From Candidatus Poribacteria bacterium (lineage in GTDB: Bacteria; Poribacteria; WGA-4E; PCPOR2b): DNA of 64,000 nucleotides. The notes beneath the pieces are model-generated. The model ran no database searches. It had not been told where the DNA came from and worked only from the letters and a program-made list of their open reading frames with translations. The stretch is taken from contig JAPPKS010000023.1 of assembly GCA_028819845.1 (NCBI GenBank), forward strand, positions 31,573 through 95,572, read 5' to 3'. A program made the position numbers and the translations under genes. The first letter of the stretch is position 1; each line of letters begins with the position of its first letter. This document shows, in pieces, positions 1 to 9,653 of the stretch.

Positions 1-132
1 ATTATCGAAGGACGAGGGGATGCCTTGCAGGGTGCGGATGACATAGAAATGCCGCAGCCGGAAGACGCGGCACCTACGCCAACGAGCGATGAGAAAGCTG
101 AAGAGGAAACATCGCAACTAGACGGAGAATGA
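1..132 (+). CDS. rpsB: 30S ribosomal protein S2, C-terminal end (partial)
   Basis: The window opens inside a reading frame of 43 codons ending in TGA at 130-132. It begins IIEGRGDALQG, which resembles the last helix of S2, and continues into an acidic, Pro/Thr-rich tail (EMPQPEDAAPTPTSDEKAEEE). S2 is the classical neighbour upstream of tsf, and tsf follows 134 bp later. The identification rests on a short stretch plus synteny. An acidic low-complexity tail on S2 is seen in several phyla. The body of the gene lies outside the window. Confidence 0.75.
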   Translation: MIEGRGDALQGADDIEMPQPEDAAPTPTSDEKAEEETSQLDGE

Positions 133-266
133 TAAATTACACTTTCTGGCTGGACTCACCTCGTTGGATAAGATAACTTCTCGAAAGACACCCCAGATAG
201 AAAAGCAAGCCGATTCAAAGCTTGGCAATGGTTTCTGTCAAAACCGAACGGAGGATTAAAAATTTT

Positions 267-866
267 ATGAATATTACCGCAAAAATGGTCAGTGAGTTGC
301 GTGCGCGTACGAGCGCCGGGATTATGGATTGTAAGCAAGCCTTAATAAAATCTAACGGCGACCTAGAAGCTGCGATTCAATACTTACGGGAAAAAGGGCT
401 GAAAGCGACGGAACTAAAGAGCGCGCGCACGGCATCTGAGGGACTCATCGTATCATACATACATCCCGGCAACAGAATCGGCTCACTGGTTGAACTGAAC
501 TGTGAAACTGATTTCGTCGCACGGACGGAACAATTCCAGAAACTGGCAAAGGACATTGCGATGCAGGTGGCAGCATCCAAACCGAAGTACGTTAGCAAAG
601 CGGATGTTCCGGAAAGCGCTTTGGAATCCGAAAAAGTAATTCTGAGAAAACAGGCTCTGGATGAGGGCAAACCGGAGCACATCGCTGACAAAATAGTTGA
701 AGGACGGATCTCAAAGTTCTATTCCGAAGTTTGCTTGCTAGAACAGCCTTACATTCGGGACACCGATAAAAGTGTCAGGCAACTTATCCAAGAAGGCGTA
801 GCGCAACTTGGAGAGAACATTGTAGTTGGGCGATTTACGCTTTATGTGTTGGCGCAGAGTGAATAA
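267..866 (+). CDS. tsf: Elongation factor Ts
   Basis: Guanine-nucleotide exchange factor for EF-Tu in the cytoplasm. The 199-residue product starts MNITAKMVSELRARTSAGIM, the UBA-like N-terminal helix typical of the family. It carries the signature CETDFVAR around residues 80-87, the loop that contacts EF-Tu. I chose the ATG at 267, preceded by GGAGG at 250-254; an upstream ATG at 222 would add residues unlike the family. At about 200 residues it is the short form (as in Thermus), shorter than the 280-residue E. coli type. It sits between rpsB and frr. Confidence 0.95.
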   Translation: MNITAKMVSELRARTSAGIMDCKQALIKSNGDLEAAIQYLREKGLKATELKSARTASEGLIVSYIHPGNRIGSLVELNCETDFVARTEQFQKLAKDIAMQVAASKPKYVSKADVPESALESEKVILRKQALDEGKPEHIADKIVEGRISKFYSEVCLLEQPYIRDTDKSVRQLIQEGVAQLGENIVVGRFTLYVLAQSE

Positions 867-1032
867 ACATACCGGACGAGTATGGCGCCTTGACACGGGT
901 GTTTTTGTTAAATCCGAAGTGTTGGTGACCGGCACGGTGAATATTACGTAGATTTTATGATTTGTGCATAGGATGTACCAGCCTTCTTAGATAACGTGCT
1001 GAAATAGCATCCTTAAGATGAGGAGTTTCCAC

Positions 1033-1617
1033 ATGTCTGAAACGATTATTCGTAATGCAGAGATGCGAATGAAAAAAGCGGTAGAGTCCACGGCAAATAA
1101 TTTTGCACGGGTACAGACAGGGAGAGCTTCCCCCTCGTTGTTGGACGGTGTGTTTGTCGAATATTACGGAACGAAGAATCCCATAAATCAGGTTGCAACT
1201 ATCACGGCGCCCGAACCCCGCGTTATTATGATCCAACCTTGGGATAAGACGGTTAGCAAGGAGATTGAAAAGGCGATATCCCGATCGGATTTGGGTTTGA
1301 ATCCGAATAGTGACGGCAATGTTATCCGTATACAAGTGCCTGAACTGACAACGGAGCGGCGAAAAGAGCTGGCGAAATATGTCAGCAAGTTAGCTGAAGA
1401 CGGCCGCATCGCAATTAGGAATATTCGGCGTGATGCGAATGACGCCATTAAAAAGCTCGACAAATCGGACGCTACATCGAAAGGCAGGAAGGGAAAAGAA
1501 AGGGGCGGGGAAAAGAGAAAAGGCGACGATGATCCGGTGCAAAAGATAACGGATAAGTATATTGATCAGATTAGCCAGCTACTGAAATCGAAAGAAGTGG
1601 AACTCATGGAGTTGTAG
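1033..1617 (+). CDS. frr: Ribosome recycling factor
   Basis: Splits post-termination 70S ribosomes together with EF-G. The 194-residue product has the conserved VQTGRASPSLLDG stretch, TITAPEPRVIMIQPWD and the C-terminal ending ELMEL. The start at 1033 is preceded by GAGGAG at 1020-1025. Compared with the 185-residue E. coli protein there is an extra run of about nine mostly basic and glycine residues (GRKGKERGGEKRKG) between RRDAND and VQKITD. pyrH, normally found between tsf and frr, is absent; the 166-bp gap has no gene. Confidence 0.95.
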   Translation: MSETIIRNAEMRMKKAVESTANNFARVQTGRASPSLLDGVFVEYYGTKNPINQVATITAPEPRVIMIQPWDKTVSKEIEKAISRSDLGLNPNSDGNVIRIQVPELTTERRKELAKYVSKLAEDGRIAIRNIRRDANDAIKKLDKSDATSKGRKGKERGGEKRKGDDDPVQKITDKYIDQISQLLKSKEVELMEL

Positions 1618-1860
1618 GCATCTCGCCTTAACGCTACCTTGATGTGCGTCGCCCACACGGATGAAAGTCTGAATTCACAATTCTGTAGAGGAACGTTCCC
1701 CTCGTGTAGAACCAGAATCAAACTAAGCGATTTTTTAAACCTAAGATGTAACGTGCAAAGATAGGTCAGTTGGAATTTGTGCATGGGTGCATATTCCGGC
1801 CGATTCGTTCTGTTATGACCGCATGACTCACTTTTCCCATGACTGTACCGTCCCTAACCG

Positions 1861-2682
1861 ATGTTCTGGAAGCGAGCAGTCAGTTGCGCCATCCTAATCC
1901 CTATCGTCATCTTCGCTGTTCAGTGGAGCGATCCCCGTCTTTATTTCGCTCTGGTAATCGGCGTAACGTTCCTCATGCTGGTCGAATTCAGCCGATTATG
2001 CAAGTCAATCGGAATGACAGAGATTCGGGTTGCTGTCGTAGCATCAGGAATCCTATTTTGTGCGTCAGCACTCATTGACCGTCTTGCCGTTGAATTTGTT
2101 CTCGCCCTTACGCTTTTTTTAGCCTTCGCCTTCCAAATTCTTCATCGCCAAATTAACAGCGCATTCATGGCAATAACGACCACCATAACGGGTGCGGTTT
2201 ATATCGGCTGGATGTTTGGGTATCATCTGATATTGCTGCGAAAATTAAACGCTTCTTTGGGCGAGTCAGTTGGCAGCGAATTAATTTTATTCCTAGTTGT
2301 AGTTACGTGGTGCGGTGACACAGCCGCCTATATCTTGGGAAGATGGTTGGGCAAACACAAATTGATTCCCCAAATCAGTCCTGGAAAAACGGTTGAAGGC
2401 ACCATTGCCGGCTTGTGTATTGGCGCAATTGGCGGTCTTGTTATTTGGCATTTATTGCTTGAAGAGATGTTCGGTCCTGTGCACGCATTGGGTCTTGGAA
2501 TACTGCTAGGAATTGTGAGCCAAATTAGCGATTTAAGCGAATCAATTGTCAAACGTACCGCTGATGCCAAAGATTCAGGTACCCTGATACCAGGGCATGG
2601 AGGATTTCTTGATCGCTGTGACAGTTTGATTTTTTCCGCCCCAACCCTTTATTACTACTTTCAATATGCCATTCACGCTTGA
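1861..2682 (+). CDS. cdsA: Phosphatidate cytidylyltransferase
   Basis: Makes CDP-diacylglycerol from phosphatidate and CTP, the branch point of phospholipid synthesis, in the inner membrane. The 273-residue product has about eight hydrophobic segments and ends with the CDS signature: SIVKRTADAKDSGTLIPGHG followed by GFLDRCDS (KR, KD, HGG and DR-D all present). The start at 1861 is the first ATG in frame but lacks a clear Shine-Dalgarno site. uppS, commonly just upstream, is missing. dxr begins 14 bp after the stop, so the two genes are probably cotranscribed. Confidence 0.94.
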   Translation: MFWKRAVSCAILIPIVIFAVQWSDPRLYFALVIGVTFLMLVEFSRLCKSIGMTEIRVAVVASGILFCASALIDRLAVEFVLALTLFLAFAFQILHRQINSAFMAITTTITGAVYIGWMFGYHLILLRKLNASLGESVGSELILFLVVVTWCGDTAAYILGRWLGKHKLIPQISPGKTVEGTIAGLCIGAIGGLVIWHLLLEEMFGPVHALGLGILLGIVSQISDLSESIVKRTADAKDSGTLIPGHGGFLDRCDSLIFSAPTLYYYFQYAIHA

Positions 2683-2696
2683 TTGGTAGGTTCGAT

Positions 2697-3875
2697 ATGA
2701 AACGCTTGGCGATTCTAGGTTCAACGGGGTCAATTGGAAAAAGTGCGCTCTCCGTTGTCCAAACCCATCCTGGCAAGTTCACGATTGCTGGACTTGCTGC
2801 TAATACTTCGGTTGACCTACTAGAACAGCAGATTCGCCAATTTCGCCCTAGGCTTGCGGCATTAAACGATAGTGACACCGCTAATCAGCTTCGGGAACGC
2901 TTGACGGACTTGAAATCTGTTGAAGTGCTTTCAGGTAAAGAAGGGGTGTTAGCGATAGCGAGGATGGAGGAAGTCGACTTGGTTATCGAGGCCATCGGAG
3001 GGAGCGCAGGATTGCTGCCGACGTTGGAAGCGATTCAAACTGGCAAGGATTTGGCGTTCGTCAACAAAGAAGTGTTAGTCATGTGCGGTTCTTTGGTTAT
3101 GAGTGCGGTCGAAGAGTATGGTGTCAATCTGTTGCCTGTCGATAGCGAAATTAGCGCGATTCTCCAATGCCTTGCTGGTAGGCTAAGCGATAATCCACAA
3201 GAACGCAACCAGATTAATCGCCTCATTCTAACAGCTTCCGGCGGCCCATTCCGCCAAACACCTCTAGATCAACTCCATTCCGTGACGCCCCAACAGGCAC
3301 TGAAGCATCCCACGTGGAACATGGGGAATAAAATCACGATTGACTCGGCAACGATGATGAACAAGGGACTGGAAGTCATCGAAGCGAGATGGTTATTTGA
3401 CATAGAACCGTCACAGATTGATGTGATAGTTCAGCCGGAAAGTATCATCCATTCAATGGTCGAATTTGTGGATGGCTCCTACCTAGCTCAACTGAGCGTC
3501 GCCGATATGCGGGTTCCGATCCAATACGCTTTAACTTATCCCCGCCATCTGCCGACCCCTGCTCCGAATCTTGACCTTGCTCAAATCCGCAAACTACATT
3601 TCGAACCTGTTGATTTCGAGAAGTTTCCCTGCCTGTCGCACGCTTATACTGCCGCCAAAGTTGGCGGGACACTGCCCACCGTTCTTAGCAGCGCCGATGA
3701 GGTTGCGGTCAGTGCTTTTCTAAATGAGCACATCGGGTTTATGGACATACCGACGATTATTGAAACTGTCATGAATCAACATGACGTAGAACTTGAACCG
3801 AACCTCAATGATATTCTAGCTGCCGACCGGTGGGCAAAATCCACCGCCCATCAGTTAATCCAGAGCCTGTATTAA
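2697..3875 (+). CDS. dxr: 1-deoxy-D-xylulose 5-phosphate reductoisomerase
   Basis: Second step of the MEP isoprenoid pathway (DXP to MEP, NADPH and divalent metal). The product has 392 residues. It shows the NADPH loop LGSTGSIGKSAL, NKEVLV, PVDSE, TASGGPFR, KHPTWNMGNKITIDSATMMN and KGLEVIEARWLF. ATG 2697 is preceded by GGTAGG. Two family blocks look altered: PVDSEISAILQ where PVDSEHxAIFQ is usual, and SSADE where NAANE is usual. The metal-ligand Asp and Glu residues appear intact, so it is probably active. Confidence 0.95.
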   Translation: MKRLAILGSTGSIGKSALSVVQTHPGKFTIAGLAANTSVDLLEQQIRQFRPRLAALNDSDTANQLRERLTDLKSVEVLSGKEGVLAIARMEEVDLVIEAIGGSAGLLPTLEAIQTGKDLAFVNKEVLVMCGSLVMSAVEEYGVNLLPVDSEISAILQCLAGRLSDNPQERNQINRLILTASGGPFRQTPLDQLHSVTPQQALKHPTWNMGNKITIDSATMMNKGLEVIEARWLFDIEPSQIDVIVQPESIIHSMVEFVDGSYLAQLSVADMRVPIQYALTYPRHLPTPAPNLDLAQIRKLHFEPVDFEKFPCLSHAYTAAKVGGTLPTVLSSADEVAVSAFLNEHIGFMDIPTIIETVMNQHDVELEPNLNDILAADRWAKSTAHQLIQSLY

Positions 3876-3920
3876 GTTCTGTTGTCGATAGCGTGCATGC
3901 TTTGCGACAGTGTGATTAAA

Positions 3921-6900
3921 TCATTCCCCGCTGCTGCCACTGCCAGTACGCCGAGGAATGCCCTGTGATTTCATGTAGGATGTGATTGACGCGATTTGCT
4001 GTTGAGCTCGCCTTAACACTTTGTTGACCTGCGGACTTACCGGAGGTTCTATCTCGTATTTTTTCCAGAGCTTGTCAAACCAATCGAGTGCATCGTTGTA
4101 ATAGTTATCGTCTTGGTCAGCCAACACCATGTAAGCTTCCCCGATTTGGGCAAGAGAGAGATCTCCGTATTTGGTGTTGGGATAAGCATTGATGATTTCG
4201 TTGAATTCAGCAATTACTTTTTCAAGCGCCGGCTTTTGGGCATCACCACGTGTCCCCTTTGCTTTGTCAAAATTATCACTGGTTTGAATATAGAATGAAC
4301 TTGCGAGCGCCGTTTCCGTTTCCACCAGATATCCTGAAGCAGTATTTTTGGAATCCTGATCGATACCCGGCACTTTCAATGCCCGGCGGTATTGCTCGAC
4401 AGCCAAGTCGTAGAGACGGATGCGCTCGGCATTTTCCATATCTTGTACCGAACCTTGGTTAAAATAATCGTTTCCGAGGTTGATGAACGCTTGAGCGGCG
4501 TAGGGGGTATCTGGGTAGTTCTTTGCGAGAATCTCGTTTATATCAAAGATTTTCGCATTCCATTTTTCCTTCATTTCCGCATCGTCCCCCGCGTCTTCAG
4601 CCAAACGTGAATAACTGGCAGAAATCGCGTTAAGCGATTCGGCTGCTTTTTCATGCTGCGGACTCAAGCCGCGGACTTTTCCATACTCATCAATTGCCTT
4701 CAGGAACTTCTGAGCGGCGAAGTAAGATTCTCCTGCCTGATATTGCCACAATGGCGCATCCCCTGCATTTGGGAAGCGGCGAACCAGTTCTTTGAACGAA
4801 GGCACGGCTCGTTCAAAGTAGGCTACGGTTTGATCGGAATATTCAGCATCCAGCCCGAGTTGAATTCGACCGAGTTCAAAATAGGCGGATCCAATGTATG
4901 TCAATGCAGTCATGATATTGTCCGTCAATTCATTCGAGGCTGGAAAAATCCCTTTATCGACATAGTCCATGAAGAGCGTCAACGCATCGGTTGCCGTTTC
5001 AAGATCGACTTTTGGCTCTTCCGTCAGTTTAATCTGAGAACCAATCGAATAGGAAATCTGACCTGCTTGGAAAAGCGCATTTTGGACAAACGGAATCACT
5101 GCCTTCTCAGCATTTTCAATCGGCGCAGCGATTTCATGGACTTTCAAGTAAGTCGCAGCAGCTTCTCGGCTTCCAAGGATATACGGTTTCATATCGGCGC
5201 CCACTTGATCTGAAAAGAGCTGATACGCCCTGTCGAAATATAAGAAACCAAGATTATACTGGGCGGACACTTTCTGCGGTACCGTTTGGGCAGCCTGCCG
5301 CGCCATCTCAGCCTGAGCGATTGCCTCGTCTAATCGACCCAATTTCACATACAGGTCCGATTTACGAATTCCAGCGTCTGCCACCATTGCTTGAATGTTT
5401 TTGTCGGATTCATTGGCAAAATCGGTCGTAACAACCTCATATGCCTGTAATGCGTTTTCAAGCTCGGTTAGCTTCGTTTCATAAATCAACCCTGAACGAT
5501 AGTACGACTGTGCTTTAACGAGTGCATCGCCTACCAATTGAACGGCGTTCTGGTAGTTGAGCAAAGCATCACTATACTGTTGCAGATGCGCGTCTTGCGC
5601 ATAAGCCATTGCGAAATAAGAGCGCCCCTTGCGGTCAGCGTCATCCGTATTTTGGATAACATGCTGATATTCTTCGACAGCGGCGGCATGATTTCCGACA
5701 GACGTATTCAATTCCGCAAGCCGAGTGTGAGCTTGATGGATTAAACTCTGACGCGCCTCATCTTCAGTTTGTCCTTCATACGCGGTTGTTTTCTGGAAGG
5801 CTTCGATTGCCCCCATCGAATCATCCAAACCAAATCTTGCAAGCCCCAAAGTGTAGTAGGCACTAATCATGGCATCAACACCGGGATTTGTCTCGACTGC
5901 TTGCATAGCATAATTGGCAGAATTTTGGAATGACAATTTTTTGGTGCCATCGTCCGAAGCGTCTTGCCCTAACTGATAATAACATACCGCGATTTGGTAC
6001 AACGCATTTTTCAAAAGTTCATTGCCTGGGAACATCTCAACGAACATTTGGTATTCGGGAATTGCTTTTTCATACTCCTTAGCACTGTAAAGCGAATGTC
6101 CAACCTTTAACTGTGCGCGTGAGCGAGCGTCTTCGGGCGCTGCCGTATTATTTGCAATGCGCTTGAGACTCGCTAGGTGCGCAGCCATATCCTCTTCGGA
6201 TTCAATACCTTGCTGTTCGATTGCAGTGGCTTTTACGAGGTCTATATGACCTAGCGTCTTTCTAATTTTGTCGTCGTCGCTGTTCCCGTATTTGGCAGCG
6301 GCGAGGTCGGCGACTTCAAGTACATTCGGCCACAAAGAGGCATCACCCTGTTTAGCCAAATCGCGATAAGCGAGGACAAGGCCATAGTAACCCTCAATAG
6401 CATTTGGGCTGTCACCGTATTGCTCAATGACTTTTTGGAATGCAACGACGGATTTTTCTAGTAAGGCTGAATCGTCGTCCGCCGCTTTATAGTAACAAAG
6501 CCCAATCAGGTATTGCGCGTCGTCTGCATATTCACCCTCTGGGTTTCTAGCAACAATACTTTCGTATTGAACAGCAGCTTCAGCGAATCGTCCTTCGGAA
6601 CGCAGCAGGTCAGCCAGCTTAATCTCGGCTAGTGAGCGGTTATCTGGGCTCAACGAGTCAAGAATTGATTGGTATGCTGCCACAGCTTGCGACGGATTGC
6701 CTTCCCTGACGTGGCTTTGTGCGATTAATAACTGTGCCCGCTCGTAATTTTCACTACCGGACGGGATGGATGCGTAGAGTGCACGCGCATCGTTCCACTG
6801 ATCCAGTTTCTCATGCGCAAGTGCTTGGTTCATTTTGCAAGCCTCAACCTGCTGTGGACGTTCCGCAAAGTCGTCATAGCGACCATCTTCAACACCACCT

Positions 6901-8597
6901 ACAAACGCTTCGTCATTGAACCTATCTATTGCTTCTTGATAGGCGACGATTGAATTCTGCAGCAGTGATTCATTGAACACAGCGTCAGAATCTCCTTCAC
7001 GGTAATCTGCCGGTTTGCTAGCTTCATAGTAAGCACGCCCTTCCTGAAATTTTCCAATCAACTTAATGGTGTGAAATTTCGGCAACTCCGGATATGCCCA
7101 AAGTTTTGCATATTCTGCTGCCGCTTCGGCATATTGTTTGAAGTCGTTAAATTTCATCTCAGCGAACTTAAGCTGCACTTCGGCTGCGAGAATATCGAAC
7201 TCCGGATCGGCGCGGTGTTTATCTATAAATTCGCGTGCGACCCTTTCGAGTTCATCCTTTCGTCCGAGATCGTTCAATGCCCAAATTGCGCCGTAGAGTG
7301 CATGAGGCGCAACGGGATCTGTTGGGAATTCATCAATCGCTGTTTGATACCACTGCAGAGCCGTTTCAAAGTATCCTACCGCTTGATCGTTCTGACCGGA
7401 GAGTTTCAGATTAGTTGCCAATTTATAGTGGGATTCGCCCATTTGATAAGTAACATAGGGCTTAAAGTCAGTATGATCGGGGTGTTCATCAAGGACGCGC
7501 TGGTATGCCGCGACCGCTTCATTCCAGTCTTGCAGCTTGAAGTAGCTATCTGCGATTCCCAACTTGCCCTCAGCGACGAAGTTGCTTTCAGGATACTCTT
7601 CCAGCAGCTTATTATAAGATACAATAGCATTTGGATAATCTTCTTGATCGTAATACGTGCGGCCAATCGTCGCCTGAATTTCAGCCTGAAGATCGCGGTC
7701 TTCCGTGTTTTGCAAAGCGAGTTCATAGTTGACTCGGGCGTTGTCATAGTCTCTCTGTTTCGCGTAAATCGTACCCATATCGAAGTATGCCGCGGTGACG
7801 TATTGGCTATCGGGGAATTTCGTAATGAATGTCGAGTAGCGCCCAATGGCTTCTTCATCACGGGCAAGTTGGTTCAAACAGAAAGCCGCTTTATACATCG
7901 CTTCTGCTTGCAACTCCGGGTAATTCTTAAATTCTTCGGTGGCCAGCTTGTCGAATTCCTGATAAGATTGCTCGTAGTTTTTTTCATTAAGAAAAGATTG
8001 GGCAATTAGATGCTGTGCGTCATCTTTGAAATCCGAGTTTGGGAACCCGTCGAGCACCTCCTTAAAGGCATGGCGGGATTCTTCATACTTTTGCAGCTTA
8101 TAGTTAAGTTGGCCGATTGCGTACCAGGCGTTTTCAACAAACAAGCTATTTGGGAAGGTTTCGATTAACGCCTGAAATTTGGGTTCTGATAGCTCGAATT
8201 TTTCTTGCTTGTAAAGAATATGCCCCCAGAGGTAAGTTATACCCTCTTGGTGTTTGGGCACGCTCGCGTCCGCGGCAACTTTTTCAATATATTCTACCGC
8301 CGTGTCATAGTAGTTAACATCTCCCGATTGTTCGGCCCATTTGGAATAGCTGACCGCAATCTTGTAATGTGCGAGTGTGTGGAAATCCCTATCAATGACT
8401 TCAGTCTTAACGCCCCATTTTATTGATTCTTCAAGGGCTTGGTTATATCCATCGATGGCGCGTTCATAATCAGCTTGGCTAAAGTGTTCCTCTGCATCAT
8501 TATATAACCGTTCGACCTTCTTGGAACTGCCGGATGGCCAAAACAGAACAGCGAGTAAAGCAACTCCGCCAAGTATTCCTAGTGTTTTCGGGTTCAT
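3921..8597 (-). CDS. Giant membrane-anchored TPR repeat protein
   Basis: A 1558-residue product. It begins MNPKTLGILGGVALLAVLF, a signal-anchor or uncleaved membrane helix followed by WPSGSSKK. Almost all the rest is tandem 34-residue tetratricopeptide units (A-x-Y-x-x-G-x-x-x-Y/F patterns such as YDDNARVNYELALQ and EEYPESNFVAEGKLG), roughly thirty or more. Many have the spacing seen in YbgF/BamD-type periplasmic TPRs. No catalytic domain is visible, so a periplasmic scaffold is likely. The ATG at 8597 has AAGGAG about 7 nt upstream; a GTG one codon earlier is too close. It converges on dxr across a 45-bp gap. The substrate is unknown. Confidence 0.85.
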   Translation of the reverse strand: MNPKTLGILGGVALLAVLFWPSGSSKKVERLYNDAEEHFSQADYERAIDGYNQALEESIKWGVKTEVIDRDFHTLAHYKIAVSYSKWAEQSGDVNYYDTAVEYIEKVAADASVPKHQEGITYLWGHILYKQEKFELSEPKFQALIETFPNSLFVENAWYAIGQLNYKLQKYEESRHAFKEVLDGFPNSDFKDDAQHLIAQSFLNEKNYEQSYQEFDKLATEEFKNYPELQAEAMYKAAFCLNQLARDEEAIGRYSTFITKFPDSQYVTAAYFDMGTIYAKQRDYDNARVNYELALQNTEDRDLQAEIQATIGRTYYDQEDYPNAIVSYNKLLEEYPESNFVAEGKLGIADSYFKLQDWNEAVAAYQRVLDEHPDHTDFKPYVTYQMGESHYKLATNLKLSGQNDQAVGYFETALQWYQTAIDEFPTDPVAPHALYGAIWALNDLGRKDELERVAREFIDKHRADPEFDILAAEVQLKFAEMKFNDFKQYAEAAAEYAKLWAYPELPKFHTIKLIGKFQEGRAYYEASKPADYREGDSDAVFNESLLQNSIVAYQEAIDRFNDEAFVGGVEDGRYDDFAERPQQVEACKMNQALAHEKLDQWNDARALYASIPSGSENYERAQLLIAQSHVREGNPSQAVAAYQSILDSLSPDNRSLAEIKLADLLRSEGRFAEAAVQYESIVARNPEGEYADDAQYLIGLCYYKAADDDSALLEKSVVAFQKVIEQYGDSPNAIEGYYGLVLAYRDLAKQGDASLWPNVLEVADLAAAKYGNSDDDKIRKTLGHIDLVKATAIEQQGIESEEDMAAHLASLKRIANNTAAPEDARSRAQLKVGHSLYSAKEYEKAIPEYQMFVEMFPGNELLKNALYQIAVCYYQLGQDASDDGTKKLSFQNSANYAMQAVETNPGVDAMISAYYTLGLARFGLDDSMGAIEAFQKTTAYEGQTEDEARQSLIHQAHTRLAELNTSVGNHAAAVEEYQHVIQNTDDADRKGRSYFAMAYAQDAHLQQYSDALLNYQNAVQLVGDALVKAQSYYRSGLIYETKLTELENALQAYEVVTTDFANESDKNIQAMVADAGIRKSDLYVKLGRLDEAIAQAEMARQAAQTVPQKVSAQYNLGFLYFDRAYQLFSDQVGADMKPYILGSREAAATYLKVHEIAAPIENAEKAVIPFVQNALFQAGQISYSIGSQIKLTEEPKVDLETATDALTLFMDYVDKGIFPASNELTDNIMTALTYIGSAYFELGRIQLGLDAEYSDQTVAYFERAVPSFKELVRRFPNAGDAPLWQYQAGESYFAAQKFLKAIDEYGKVRGLSPQHEKAAESLNAISASYSRLAEDAGDDAEMKEKWNAKIFDINEILAKNYPDTPYAAQAFINLGNDYFNQGSVQDMENAERIRLYDLAVEQYRRALKVPGIDQDSKNTASGYLVETETALASSFYIQTSDNFDKAKGTRGDAQKPALEKVIAEFNEIINAYPNTKYGDLSLAQIGEAYMVLADQDDNYYNDALDWFDKLWKKYEIEPPVSPQVNKVLRRAQQQIASITSYMKSQGIPRRTGSGSSGE

Positions 8598-8689
8598 CAC
8601 AATCTCCTTTTGAGTTTTAAGTTAAGCATAAGGTATTAAGAGGCGTTAACATCTATCACCTCGTAGCTTCAGCTAAAGTATTTGCAGGG

Positions 8690-9610
8690 TCACAAAATTT
8701 TCTCGAGTGATAGATCCGGCAACTGAACATCCGCCAACACTCCACTCGTAAAGCTGCTCGACCGGTTATCTTTCCTTTCAAATCTATAAGAAATGTTAAT
8801 CACCGCCCTTAAGGGTTGCGAATAATCTTCTCTAGAGAGGTAAGGTTCCGGGGTTGATAACTGAGCGAAAACCAATGAATCTGAAGATGAATCATGAGTT
8901 ATAATCTCTTTGAGTCCCTCGCCATCATTTCCAGAGGTAGGAGGATTCCCATTCCAATCCAAGTATTCTGTAGTCAAATCAGTAAGGTTGGATTGTCGGA
9001 GTGTTTTATGAACGAACCGATTCGGTGAAGATGGGGATATTGTCGCGATTTTTTTAAGATTATCCCTAACAAGATTACGGTCCATTTCAACATGTGCGTG
9101 ATAACTCGGCGGCGCATTTAAAAACTGCGGCGCACCAGGTGGATAAAGCCGTTCGTTGCGACTTGTTTGAAATCCTTGGTACACCAACAGCGTCGTGAGC
9201 ATAACGAGAAAGATGACCGCATAAGCGGGCGATAATCTCGCCCATCGCCAACTCCACTGAACGGGGTGTCGAATTAGCGAATTCAGAAAGAAACAACACC
9301 GGTCGAAAATCCTTGGACTTCCAGCTACAAATAAAAACGATTCAACTAAACGCCTCCACCATGTGGGCCGCGGTCTTTCCTCTATCACTCGCTGGAGTTG
9401 CTGCCAAAACAAGCTGTCATAACCATCGGGGGGAGTCGGGGGAACGTAATAATGAAGTAATGCCTTCGTATTTCTTAAGGACTTCACTTCTTTCCGACAA
9501 CCGCGGCAAATCCCAAGGTGTTGCGCAATGGCGACAGTTTGACCCCTAGAGAGTGTACAGTCTATGTAGTCAGATAAATAACGCTGAACGGATCGGCACT
9601 GAGGTTTCAT
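8690..9610 (-). CDS. Anti-sigma factor with zinc-finger (zf-HC2) and one TM helix
   Basis: A 306-residue single-pass membrane protein. The N-terminus has the zinc-binding anti-sigma pattern: C5, then H28-x3-C32-x2-C35 within AQHLGICRGCRK. A hydrophobic helix (AYAVIFLVMLTTLLVYQGF) lies near residues 128-146, followed by a periplasmic domain of about 160 residues with no family I recognise. The start has GAGGT upstream. The gene follows the ECF sigma gene by 43 bp on the same strand, the usual pairing in which the membrane protein sequesters the sigma factor until an envelope signal arrives. Confidence 0.85.
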   Translation of the reverse strand: MKPQCRSVQRYLSDYIDCTLSRGQTVAIAQHLGICRGCRKEVKSLRNTKALLHYYVPPTPPDGYDSLFWQQLQRVIEERPRPTWWRRLVESFLFVAGSPRIFDRCCFFLNSLIRHPVQWSWRWARLSPAYAVIFLVMLTTLLVYQGFQTSRNERLYPPGAPQFLNAPPSYHAHVEMDRNLVRDNLKKIATISPSSPNRFVHKTLRQSNLTDLTTEYLDWNGNPPTSGNDGEGLKEIITHDSSSDSLVFAQLSTPEPYLSREDYSQPLRAVINISYRFERKDNRSSSFTSGVLADVQLPDLSLEKIL

Positions 9611-9653
9611 GATTACCTCATTTTTCTAATGAAACAAGGTACAGCCTAAAATC

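Noticed and set aside
3876..3920. A hairpin TGTCG...CGACA between dxr and the giant TPR gene as a terminator
   Set aside because: The stem is only 5 bp with a 17-nt loop and has no T run.
7071..8009. A 312-codon open frame on the plus strand inside the giant TPR gene
   Set aside because: It is antisense to clear TPR repeats, has no recognisable motif, and repeat-rich genes often leave long antisense frames.
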